From NCBI GenBank assembly GCA_021234155.1, contig JAJEKV010000035.1, positions 186,001 through 250,000 on the forward strand: DNA of 64,000 nucleotides, in the 5' to 3' direction. The first letter of the stretch is position 1. Each line of letters begins with the position of its first letter. Source of the stretch: Isoetes taiwanensis. Lineage: Eukaryota > Streptophyta > Lycopodiopsida > Isoetales > Isoetaceae. Positions 37,120 to 45,054 of this stretch are shown piece by piece. The notes beneath the pieces were generated by a model, which had not been told where the DNA came from, made no database searches, and saw only the letters and a list, made by a program, of their open reading frames with translations. Made by a program: the position numbers and the translations under genes.

Positions 37120-37669
37120 TCATCGTCGTTTAACGACGTTGAGGGCGTGGCTGCCACGTGTATCGCCACCGCTCATTCGTCGCCACGTCAGGCGCGGCCG
37201 CCACGCCACGTCAGGCGCGGCCACGTCAGACACGTCGTTGAACGACGTGGTGGCGTGGCTGCCACGCCAGCAGACAGGTGACACCCACGTCAGCAACGTC
37301 GTTGAACGACGTTTTACACGTAGCCGCCACGTCAGCGCTACGCGGTGGCAACGCCACGCTGGACGCACGACACGCGACATGATGACGTGTATTAATCGTC
37401 GTTGAACGACGTTGCCAGGTCATCTGCCACGCCAGCCGGCCGCGCTGGCGCGGTCACTCTGGCAACAGTGCCGCGTGGCTGGCCACGTGTACGCAACGAC
37501 GTTGAACGACGTCAGGTCGTCGCTTAAAGACGCCGCGGTTGCGACGCGTATAGCGACGCATAAACGTCGTTTATCGACGCATAAACGTCGAAATAGACGT
37601 CGTTTATCGACGTATTGACGTCGATGAACGACGTGCAAACGACGTCTGGACGTCGTAACAGGGCTTTAA
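37120..37669. promoter_or_regulatory. Right subterminal repeat region of the CACTA element
   Basis: It has at least ten near-palindromes of the form AACGTCGTTKAACGACGTT or half-sites (ACGTCGTT, ACGACGTC), for example at about 37122-37140, 37228-37246, 37297-37314, 37396-37413, 37494-37512, 37563-37580, 37604-37622 and 37629-37660. They are embedded in CpG-rich GCCACGTCAG-type sequence. In En/Spm elements, subterminal motif arrays bind the element-encoded protein and help synapse the ends. That function is transferred from the family, not seen here. The strong CpG content is notable against the AT-rich spacer just upstream. Confidence 0.8.
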
Positions 37670-37679
37670 TCTTGTAGTG
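37670..37679 (+). repeat. CACTA terminal inverted repeat, right end
   Basis: TCTTGTAGTG is the reverse complement of CACTACAAGA, the canonical plant CACTA terminus. It abuts the methyltransferase exon directly: the exon reads through ALKKGR and then runs into the element. The adjacent TAC (37680-37682) has the right size for the 3-bp target-site duplication. Confidence 0.9.
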
Positions 37680-37940
37680 TACGGCCCTTCTTAAGTGCAC
37701 AAGCAATAGTTGTACCAGAGCCGGAAAATGCGTCGAGCACCCAATCTTCTGGACGCGAGAACATGTCCAGAAGATGGTTAATCAACTTCTGTGGCTTCTG
37801 ATAGTGATTCACTATTCTTCCTTGTGCAGTAGGGTCCTGCAGCTTCTGCAAAACTGCTGGAAACTCCAACACGTTTGAAAAGTTCTGGCACGCCGCTGTG
37901 TTGAAGTGTTCCATTGTACGTTTCCCAGGTGTTTTTTTTG
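37680..37940 (-). CDS. Exon: methyltransferase motif X/I part, cut by the CACTA element
   Basis: After acceptor CACTAG/CA the frame reads KKTPGKRTMEHFNTAACQNF, and then a segment with IVNHYQKPQKLINHLLDMFS and EDWVLDAFSGSGTTIACALK ending in KKGR. 'QKP..L...ll...s...d.VLD.F.GSGTT..A....gR' is a strong signature of beta-class DNA methyltransferases. DAFSGSGTT is motif I, which binds S-adenosylmethionine. The reading is continuous up to the CACTA terminus at 37679. The expected C-terminus should resume on the other side of the transposon, before position 1. Confidence 0.85.
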
Positions 37941-38172
37941 CTAGTGGTGTACAAAAAAACGAAATTCAAGCACTAAATCAGCACCTTCATAGGTAACATG
38001 TTGATCAGGGCTTCACATTACCAATATGCTCATTATGTTATACATAACTAAAGAACATCCCAATATTTTTTGAAAGGCAATGAAGGGCAAGGGAAGGGCA
38101 ATGAAGGGTAGCTTGAAGGGCAATCAGCACTAAACCAGCACATGTGTCGCGACATGCTAAAGTGTACATCAC

Positions 38173-38279
38173 TAGTAAAAAAAGACCCCCCATCGAAACT
38201 CCAATAAGCGACATGGAGATATTCGACCTTACTCAGCAGTCTAGGGCCTCCGCCATGGTAATTTATATTTGTTTTGTAC
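38173..38279 (-). CDS. Exon: central methyltransferase segment
   Basis: After acceptor TTAG/GTAC the frame reads WYKTNINYHGGGPRLLSKVE followed by YLHVAYWSFDGGSFFT. In the N6_N4_Mtase family this region typically reads 'lvW.K.n...g..r....E.il.a.r', the strand after motif IV. The 3' boundary is uncertain. A GT at 38172 gives the phase needed to join the next exon (FFT then KKTPGKRTMEHF), but the frame also stays open to a stop at 38048. Confidence 0.6.
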
Positions 38280-38440
38280 CTAAGGAACAAAACAATAAAA
38301 AAGGATTTAAGTACAGCCGAAAGAAACGTATTCTGGAATAGAAACTCCTAACAAGATTCTAAAAATGCTACAGTTGTAACTAAATGAAAAAGAACGTACA
38401 AAATACAAAAGGACATATGTATTCCAGAATAAGTGCTTAC
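38280..38440 (-). other. 161-bp intron carrying an inverted pair of the GTATTC motif
   Basis: It starts GTAAGC and ends TTGTTCCTTAG on the minus strand. It contains TTATTCTGGAATACATATG near its start and CTATTCCAGAATACG about 80 bp later. These are versions of the palindrome that fills the array at 44.5-44.7 kb and occurs in the 67-bp intron. Confidence 0.75.
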
Positions 38441-38869
38441 CAAACCAGATTTTCATAACTAGCTTGCGTAGGGGAACCAAAATGATTCTTGAAACTGGCT
38501 TCCACAAGGCCGGATTGCATGTTTGAGTGAAATACAACCAGCCTCCAATGTTTTGCCGTGGTAATTTGCTTAATACCGTCGACGAAAGCATTAAACTCAG
38601 AGTTTTTAAATGGCTGGTCGTTGTAGTGGCTGTCTTTGAGCTTAAAACCATAAGGAAGGTCAGCTATTACCAAGGTAAAATCTTGGGGCTAATTTGGTGC
38701 AATCACCGTGTACTATACAGAACAGGTTGTTTTGATCGAACATTGTAAAACATTCGTACTCGGAAGGCTCATTATCTGAAACACGCCTGTCCGCCAGCGT
38801 CCTCTCCTCTCGCGCTGTTCTGACCAGATGCATAAAGCCCTCCGGCAGGTCCTTGTTTTTGGGTTGCCC
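38441..38869 (-). CDS. Exon: methyltransferase N-terminal part with motif IV (DLPYGF)
   Basis: It follows an acceptor-like site (CCCCTAG/GGG). The frame reads GQPKNKDLPEGFMHLVRTAR, later EYECFTMFDQNNLFCIVHGD and CTKLA. The 'IVHGDC' turn is the usual entry to these enzymes ('i.GDcle'). Then, in a frame shifted by one base, it reads DFTLVIADLPYGFKLKDSHY and onward, through HWRLVVFHSNMQS. Removing one C of the four at 38685-38688 would join the two frames. DLPY corresponds to the catalytic [DNS]-P-P-[YFW] motif; Leu in the second place also occurs in some N6-adenine enzymes. Donor TTTG/GTAAGC ends the exon at 38441. Confidence 0.7.
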
Positions 38870-38879
38870 CTAGGGGGGC

Positions 38880-39206
38880 AAACCCTCGTTTATGTGGGTT
38901 TGTGGGAATATCCAGGCATATCCTGGCATATGCCTAGGATATGATGGTGACTGCTCCAAACTGGCTGCTGCCAGTAAACTGGCGGTCAGCCCTGGCAGTG
39001 CTGTTACGAAGGAAGGAGATGGCAGGAGTCTTCCTACGCCTTTTGTCATCGTGTTTTAGGTTATGTTCGCAGGATTTAGTTTATGTTCGTAGGAGCCAAT
39101 CGCGGGAGCAAATCGCAAAGATCAGGTTTTTTCTGTTTCTCCCACTTCTGGCCCGATACCTGTGCACCATATCTGCACACAGCAATGTCCAATAGGCAAT
39201 GTCCAA
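38880..39206. other. Unassigned DNA between the methyltransferase exon and the gene fragments
   Basis: A plus-strand stretch with short open frames (a Leu/Arg-rich 84-residue frame at 38941-39195) but no recognisable product. ATCCAGGCATATCCTGGCATATGCCTAGG at 38910-38938 is a small cluster of inverted and direct repeats. Confidence 0.4.
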
Positions 39207-39400
39207 TAACTTTGTCATTTCTAGAGCCTCCATCAATCTCTGCTCGAGGTTTTTATGCAGTGAAGTTCCTCTTTGGTGGACCTATTAAACATTGTGAAGA
39301 GAGCTATGGATTCTTGCCCTGTTCTGATAACATTCCTGGCAACCTCTTCCTCTTGCTAGTCTATGGATTGTACTTCAAGTTCTTAATTTATATATTCTAG
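39207..39400 (+). pseudogene. NCL-like sodium/calcium exchanger exon fragment
   Basis: The plus-strand reading HCEESYGFLPCSDNIPGNLF followed by LLLVYG closely resembles the N-terminal segment of plant NCL/EF-hand cation exchangers ('CE..YGFLPCs.n..GnlFLl.vYg'), just before and within the first membrane helix. The frame ends soon after at FLIYIF and a stop. No EF-hands or further helices follow. It is one of several unrelated gene pieces on this strand, so it is most likely a captured or inserted fragment. The family call rests on one motif. Confidence 0.5.
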
Positions 39401-39939
39401 AGAACCAGGTCTCCAATCACGCCTTTTGGGTGGAAAAGAATACATGGCACCTTTAAAGGTTATATTATTTTCTGTCAGTTCATTCTATTTGACTGACCTT
39501 GTAAGGAAAGCTTGCAAGGGGAATCAAATAGTTCTCATCATCTGCAAATGAGCAGTTCTGCTTACTGAGTTCTTCTACATTGATTAGAGATGATACTAAC
39601 AAAGTTAGTCCAGCGAAAGAAATATAGAAAAGTTCATTTGGTTTAGAGCAGCTCCACTAGTTCGTTTAAAACTTGCTAGGTTGCTTCATTTCGCATGATG
39701 GGTGGAAAGGGAATTCTTTTCTTGGTTCAGTATGGAGGCTGCAACCAATGTTGACCATTCCAACTTCCAAGGCCATGCTGGCAATTGTCAACACTGGTTT
39801 TTGATGTGAGAAACTGAAGTTATGAATCTTAAGATTTTAGGGACCTGTAACATATTTAGGATATTTACAATATGGAGAGGCTCCTTGACTTTCAAATGCT
39901 TTACCAAGATGGCAACAGTAAACATGTCTGCTTTTATGG

Positions 39940-40640
39940 TTTAAATTCTCATGTGTTCTGAAGGCTGTATTTGTGTTGAGTTCGTAAAGCATCCACAAGC
40001 GGATCAAGTTGACAATGCTTTAGGAAACACTATGCTAAATGTCAGAACTTGGAAGAGGCAATTAAAAGTATTTGATAGTTTACAAAATTGGGACTTCAAA
40101 ATGCCTGCAAATGTGGTGATGGTGGTCAAATGGAACTGGAAAAAGTTACCTTTGCAGTGTACTTATTACTCCCAAATGTTTGAAAACCATTAAACCAGAA
40201 AACTTACACTGTTGAGTAGCTATTAGACTCGGTTGTTATAGGGACATTGAATTGCCTCATAGCAATATACAAGATGGCATGTACTCAGAAAAGTTAGCAT
40301 TTTAGTAGCATATATGATATTGAATACTTAAGCTCAGATCATCCAGACTGGGCCCTATTCTGGTGCAGTCATGTTGTGCAAAAGATGGGAGACTGGAGGA
40401 GGCAAATGGACTCTAAATGATCTACCAATTTTGAAAAACGTTGGGGTATGGTTAGAGGATACGTGAAACAAAACAAAGCTTTTATGGCCACAGATAAAGC
40501 CAGATAAGGTTATGATGGTTTTGAATGTATGTGGCAGCATCGGCACCATTTATAATGGGTGACTAATGCATGCCCAGATAATTGATATAAGTATCCAGGT
40601 TTTGGGAAATTCAATATCTATACCTTTCTGTCTGGCTTAG
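39940..40640 (+). pseudogene. Pentatricopeptide-repeat (PPR) gene remnant
   Basis: Decayed plus-strand readings keep PPR features across shifted frames: VDNALGNTML, then in the next frame CQNLEEAIK and LKVFDSLQN (40020-40090), GDWRRQMD-like text (40390), RGYVKQNKA (40455-40480), KPDKVMMVLNVCGSIGTIYN (40498-40552) and HAQIIDISIQVLGNS (40568-40612). These mirror the plant PLS-type order 'N.L...YakCg.leeA.kvFd.l..rd' and 'ra.iieig.q.d.fvgN'. PPR proteins bind organelle RNA. There are multiple frameshifts and stops, so it is not functional. The identification comes from several consistent pieces. Confidence 0.55.
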
Positions 40641-41030
40641 TGAAATGTCCTATCCTCATCCCTTTTGATTGTTTGGTTGTAGGAAAGGGACTCTTGTGTC
40701 TTTGAGCTGAATTATAGGATATGCCCGAGGAAGTTATGCTATGCTCTAGATTGTTATTGTCAGGATGCAGATGTAAGATTTAACTGAAGATAAACTTGTT
40801 ATTCTGAATACGCTGGAAGCTTGTGAAAGCATAGGAGTGGTTGAGCAAGTTAGATGCATCCATTGAAACTAGACAGGATACCTTGGCCACTTGTGCCAGC
40901 ACAAAAAGACTGGGGGTGATGATATGCATTGATAGCTCTACAGGAATGGATCCACAAAACAGATGTGTATGATACGAGATAATAGTCATTGCTGTAGTCT
41001 GAGACGTTTCTTATGTTTTTCATTCTGCAG

Positions 41031-41159
41031 CAAGGCAACAACAATCGTATGTTCTGCTTGTCATGCCAGAATCATTATTGTGCACTTTGCAACAAAATGG
41101 TGAGGAGAGCTGCAGATCATTACGGACCTAATAAATGTCGACAGCACACAGCAGATTGA
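41031..41159 (+). pseudogene. Last exon of an RBR (RNF14-like) E3 ubiquitin ligase, isolated
   Basis: It follows a good acceptor (CATTCTGCAG/C) and runs open to TGA at 41157. The reading is QGNNNRMFCLSCQNHYCALC, then NKMVRRAADHYGPNKCRQHT and AD. Pairs C-x2-C and C-x2-C, then H and C/H, are spaced as in the C-terminal zinc-binding domain of RBR ligases of the RNF14 type, which end '..HyGp.gC.QHt'. The exon looks undamaged, but no upstream RING1 or IBR exons are present. It therefore seems to be a captured 3' gene end. A host gene with its other exons elsewhere should exist. Confidence 0.65.
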
Positions 41160-42565
41160 ACTATTCCACTTATATGTTTATTCTTATTTGTTTAATTATT
41201 GTGATTTTCTTCCTCTTATTCATTATTGTGTTGTCTGTCTTCGTTGCACAAGGCTAAGGAGGAGTAACACATAATCCCTAATAATATCGAAAGAACAGTT
41301 GTGTTATTGCTATCAAGGGGGGTCAGATATCCTAGTTTTCAAAGTTTCTTTTGAGCAACATAGTAGTTATTTTAGAACAAAATCAGTAGTTTGTTGTGTT
41401 GCTATCAAGAAAAGAGGTGGGCTATGTGCTTGCATGTCCGTGGAACCTGAGCTTGCTGAGGAAGATTGAGGTATTGCTAGGGTTCGAATAGATTTAGAAC
41501 CGTGATGGCCTGCTTTTATTTAGGTAAAAATTCCTGAACTGTGGCCTGTGGTCTTTCTGTCTGTTCTTAAATTCTATCTGTCCATGGTTTATCATTTAAG
41601 GTCATGGCTTCCTGTTTCTAGAACAAAGAGAAAGACCCCCAGAGTATAGGTGACAGCTGAGATTACATTGCAGAAGTATTATGTATAAAAGGAACCAGAA
41701 AACTGATGGTGTTTGAACATCCCATTTCCTCGAGACAGGAGCATCACAGGATGAAAAGACATATCTTACACTACATTATACCATGAATCTTCATTGCGGG
41801 GATTAACATAGAATGCATCCTATTACAAATTCGTATTACCAGCTACTAGAGAATCGTTTTTCTGTTGTTGCACCATCTCCATTGGCTATATATATGACAG
41901 AGTTTTGGTATTAATAATTAATCGATGGTTGCTAATTCTCCTATTTCTTGGTCTAGGGATCCTTTGCTTATAAATTTTCTTTTGAGGACAGTATGAAGTC
42001 TTGCACTAGCTGCCCTTTCAGTCGTTGCGGGTACACTTCTTGGGACAGCGTATTTCTTTTTGTTCGTTTAACAAGGTAGAAGTTTTGTATTATGGTGGAT
42101 GTCATTGAGCTACATTAAGCTTTATTTGGATGGCAGAGTTGTATTATAATCATTCAGGCAGCAGAGTCATATAGTATTATTGCTTTTGCTATAATCGTCT
42201 ACCGTGCATGATTGTCAATTATGCTGTAGGACGAATGATCTAGGAATCCATGAATATCCTCATTGGCATTTGGAAAGACCTACGCATTGTTATGTCTGTG
42301 ATAATGATGAGGCCTTTTGTCTGTTTGACTAATTGTTATTCCTTGAGCCCGTAGAGATGACTATGAATTACTCGAGGCAGTGCAAACAAGGCTTGCTCTG
42401 TACACAATCATTGCACCACTGCTTGGCAATAATCATTCTCAATTTTGTCTCTGGGGTTGTCCTGTAAATGAGTTAGCTTGGTTCAGATTATAATAACTAT
42501 GTATGAATTCCAGCAACTTAGTGTTAATTTTGATTAAATGTTAATCTATTTTGTTTTATATCCAG

Positions 42566-42802
42566 CGGCCTGGAGTTAAACAAGTTTTGGACGGAGATAT
42601 GCTTGAGCAGTTTTTGGAACTAACAAGTGAGCAACAAGCATGCATCATAAAGAAGCAGCCAGATACGCTTCCAACATGCATGACCTGTTCAAAGCCTGCA
42701 CATCAAGGGAACTTACCAAAAGGGCGGGTGCTCCGTCTGCTTGAGAGAGTACATCAATTTCTTAATGTTTTGGAGTGGAGTCCTTCAAACTCCTGTAGAT
42801 GA
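42566..42802 (+). pseudogene. Last exon of a CPSF_A-domain protein (DDB1/CPSF160-like), isolated
   Basis: After acceptor TATATCCAG/CGG the frame reads RPGVKQVLDGDMLEQFLELT and on to a stop at 42800. 'vlDGdml..Fl.Lt..qq' and the closing RVLRLLERVHQFLN match the C-terminal end of CPSF_A-fold proteins (DDB1, SF3B3, CPSF160 and the plant AT3G11960-type group). The exon is open throughout. No propeller exons occur upstream in the window. The subfamily is uncertain. A tandem duplication of about 74 bp begins inside its 3' end. Confidence 0.5.
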
Positions 42803-42908
42803 CTGTTGGCATGAATCCAACTTGAAGTGTGTGAGAATGTTTTGGAGTGGAGTCCTTCAAGCTCCTGTAGATGACTGTCGGCATGAATCCAAAATGAAGT
42901 GTTGAGAC
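42763..42908. repeat. Tandem duplication of about 74 bp at the CPSF_A exon end
   Basis: The unit AATGTTTTGGAGTGGAGTCC and its continuation to GCATGAATCCAA is present twice, starting near 42762 and 42836, with a few substitutions. The first copy includes the stop codon of the exon. Confidence 0.85.
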
Positions 42909-43221
42909 ACGTGCATGTATGTAAATTCCTAGAATGTAGATTCCTGCGCAGGATGATTAGGTTGTCATTGTAGATCTTCAGAAATTACCTACGGTTGTAA
43001 CACTAAAATTTTGCATCTATGAATGTACTATATTCTGTATAGAGTGCAGGAGATTTGTTTTGCACGTCCGAGAATGTACGTGATCATTGTTCAATAGAAG
43101 GTATATGTTGATGTATTTTCAAGCTTCATATGCTGACCAATTGTCCAATTTAAATTAGCTGCCATAGTGTCAAGTGTATAAAGTGATGTCATCTCAATAT
43201 GACATCTGATTGCATACTGCT

Positions 43222-43473
43222 TTACCGAATTTGACTACAAAGCCTATGTATCTTTTGCCTACGGGCATTGAGGAAGAGGGTGGGTATTGTTGGCACGAGT
43301 AAGGGGAATAACATTATATTATTCGATTCCTTGGGATATAAAGGATATTCTTTCTGAGAATAATGAGTCGAAACAGGATTCTCCATCTCTTTCTCACCAG
43401 ATTCTTCAATATTCTCTAGAGGATTAAATAATTCTAATTCTTTCGAACCCTTTTTATTTTGTACGAATGACAA
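43222..43473 (-). pseudogene. ndhF: Plastid ndhF fragment in nuclear DNA (NUPT)
   Basis: The minus-strand frame reads KGSKELELFNPLENIEESGE, then YPLYPKESNNIMLFPLLVPT and IPTLF. The plastid NDH subunit 5 (ndhF) has 'P.ES.ntMLFPllvL.ipTLFvG' at the corresponding place, in its C-terminal third. After TLF the similarity breaks (about 43274) into unrelated residues, marking an insertion junction or rearrangement. The NDH complex drives cyclic electron flow in thylakoids; this nuclear copy is a dead transfer. ndhF-like sequence argues against Pinaceae, whose plastomes lack functional ndh genes. Confidence 0.6.
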
Positions 43474-43479
43474 CGCAAA

Positions 43480-44510
43480 GAATCAAGATAGTGGCATAGA
43501 GATTCAATAATTTCCATTGCGTAGATGCTACATAGTTAGTTTTAATCCTTCAAAGACTACAAGCGCATTAGAACAGAGAAGCATTTGCCGACCGATGGAT
43601 CACCCTAGAATAACAATCCATGGCTATTGATTTTTTCTGGTTGGAAAGAAGCGGGCCTGGGAGGGTGTTTTGCAAAAGAGAAAGAGAGGGATTAGCGCCA
43701 TCGTAGCCCCTGTTGCAGTTTAAATGGTTGAATAATGTGGAATTTTCAAAGCTAGTTTTTTTCTTTAATTTGGCTTCTTGGCGGTCAAATTATGTATAAG
43801 GGAAAATTCCCCTCGAGGGTTTTGTTACGTATGTTGTGTTGTTTTTTTTAGATTATGGTTTTTTTGTTCAATTCTCTGCAGATGGGTGTTGCAAGACATT
43901 CAAGCAACAACATGCAATATAACATAAGATCAACAACAGAAAGTTGGTCATACTGCTCTGAGAGGAAATTTAGGAGAAGATGCTAATGCATTACTGTGTG
44001 AGGATGCATTACATTATATTTTCTATAATATTGAATGTTTTGGTGGTCTGCAAACATAACTAATAAATATTTCATTTTATTTCTCTCCAAAATTTATCTT
44101 TAGCTTAAGCCAACAACCATAAGGACAAGTTTGATTTAGGCCACTTCACCCTCAAGAAATTGGAGGGCAACCCTCCGTGCGCAGCACCTTGTTCTTTTTG
44201 CTCTGCAAAAAAGATCATCTTTGTAACAAGAAAAACGAAAAAGTGGAAAACTATTCAACATACGCAGCCTTCAAAATTTGGAGCGTATTGAATAATCCTT
44301 TCGTCCGAGGTCGCGATGGGGTAAAGTTCTTTACATCTTTCCCAGCTGTCAACGTTTAGTTGTTCCATCAAGCATGTTTGACATGTGATGACGTTTTTTT
44401 GGCTGTAAATTAGAACAACATTAGAAGGAAGAAAACTAAGAAGAAAAACAATGAGAAAGAAAAATTTTAACACACGGGATCATTTTACAACAGGCAGTAA
44501 GTTTTTACAA
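43480..44510. other. Non-coding stretch between the ndhF fragment and the palindrome array
   Basis: I see no gene. 43480-43700 may still be organelle-derived, as it continues directly from the ndhF-like frame without a visible boundary. The remainder is AT-rich with short frames only. Confidence 0.4.
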
Positions 44511-44515
44511 CAGAC

Positions 44516-44714
44516 AAAGTGTATTCCGGAATACACTTTGGCAAGCCACAAGAGCCAAAGTCTATTCCAGAATACACTTTGGCTCAGCGTGTGGGCCAAA
44601 GTGTATTCCGGAATACACTTTATACACTTTGGCTTACCCGCCGAACCCAAAGTGTATTCCGGAATACACTTTGGCCCACACGCTGAGCCAACGTGTATTC
44701 TGGAATACACTTCG
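44516..44714. repeat. Array of five GTGTATTCCGGAATACAC palindromes in a large hairpin
   Basis: The 12-bp core TATTCCRGAATA occurs at 44522-44533, 44563-44574, 44603-44614, 44654-44665 and, as TATTCTGGAATA, at 44695-44706. Each is palindromic. The blocks 44554-44630 and 44650-44713 are also inverted copies of each other, sharing GGCTCAGCGTGTGGGCC / GGCCCACACGCTGAGCC, so the whole would fold as a long hairpin around about 44640. It begins about 45 bp inside the intron after the 44758 donor. Confidence 0.9.
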
Positions 44715-44757
44715 TGCTACCGAAAGAAAACTCAAACGAATGTTCTGTCGTTCTTAC

Positions 44758-44987
44758 TTGTGCAGCTCCTTGGACATTTCTTCAAGCGTAAATTCTTTAT
44801 CTACGACCTTCTGCAGTAGCCTTTCGAGTAAGTCCATATCTGTAAAGCCCTGCATTTCTCTCCAGACAGTTATCGTCATTTCCTTCTTAGGGACGTCGGA
44901 ACCTTTCTTCTTTTCGGCGACCTTTCCTTTACTTTTCAATTCACCACGCTCGAACATGGTAAAAATTTCGTTTTGAAGGTCCCATAT
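44758..44987 (-). CDS. Exon: helical linker between the ParB-like and methyltransferase parts
   Basis: It reads IWDLQNEIFTMFERGELKSK, a Lys-rich stretch (GKVAEKKKGSDVPKK), and then amphipathic helices (MDLLERLLQKVVDKEFTLEE, ending SKELHK). It ends at donor AA/GTAAGA (phase 2). No catalytic motif is seen. ParB-like proteins often follow the core domain with helical parts that bind DNA; that role here is a guess. Confidence 0.65.
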
Positions 44988-45054
44988 CTGCACAGAAATA
45001 AACGAGGTCAGTGGGAGGGCTGCAAGGCTATTCCAGAATACAAAAGAAACTTAC
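44988..45054 (-). other. 67-bp spliceosomal intron with the GTATTC motif
   Basis: It begins GTAAGT and ends TTTCTGTGCAG on the minus strand, both strong splice sites. The frame is continuous across it (phase 0, FRDGR then IWDLQNE). It contains TGTATTCTGGAATAG, the half-palindrome that also fills the next intron. Confidence 0.8.

Larger units (their letters stand above)
1..37679 (+). mobile_element. Giant CACTA (En/Spm) DNA transposon, right-hand part
   Basis: The right end is the CACTA-type terminus TCTTGTAGTG at 37670-37679, the reverse complement of CACTACAAGA. It is preceded by about 550 bp dense in ACGTCGTT/AACGACGT motifs, as expected of subterminal transposase-binding repeats. A TNP2-type transposase on the plus strand at 1.2-4.3 kb agrees with this orientation. 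The 5' terminus is not in the window, so the element, if single, exceeds 37.7 kb, far more than a typical CACTA. The 3 bp after the end (TAC, 37680-37682) is the expected target-site duplication size, but the partner is out of view. The element interrupts a methyltransferase gene. It could instead be several nested elements, because motif blocks also occur internally at 26.1-26.6 and 31.3-31.6 kb. The right end is secure; the single-element reading is less so. Confidence 0.75.

Noticed and set aside
37932-38181. Inverted CTAGTGGTGTAC / GTACATCACTAG pair as ends of a small CACTA element or MITE
   Set aside because: The pair sits exactly at the proposed splice sites of the 37,941-38,172 intron; the core is too short and the intervening DNA has no TIR extension.
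43480-43700. Extension of the plastid insert beyond ndhF
   Set aside because: It may be organellar, but I could not recognise a plastid gene or boundary, so it was not annotated as such.
39900-44400. A single long plus-strand gene linking the NCL, PPR, RBR and CPSF_A pieces
   Set aside because: The pieces belong to unrelated families; two are terminal exons with their own stops and another is heavily frameshifted.
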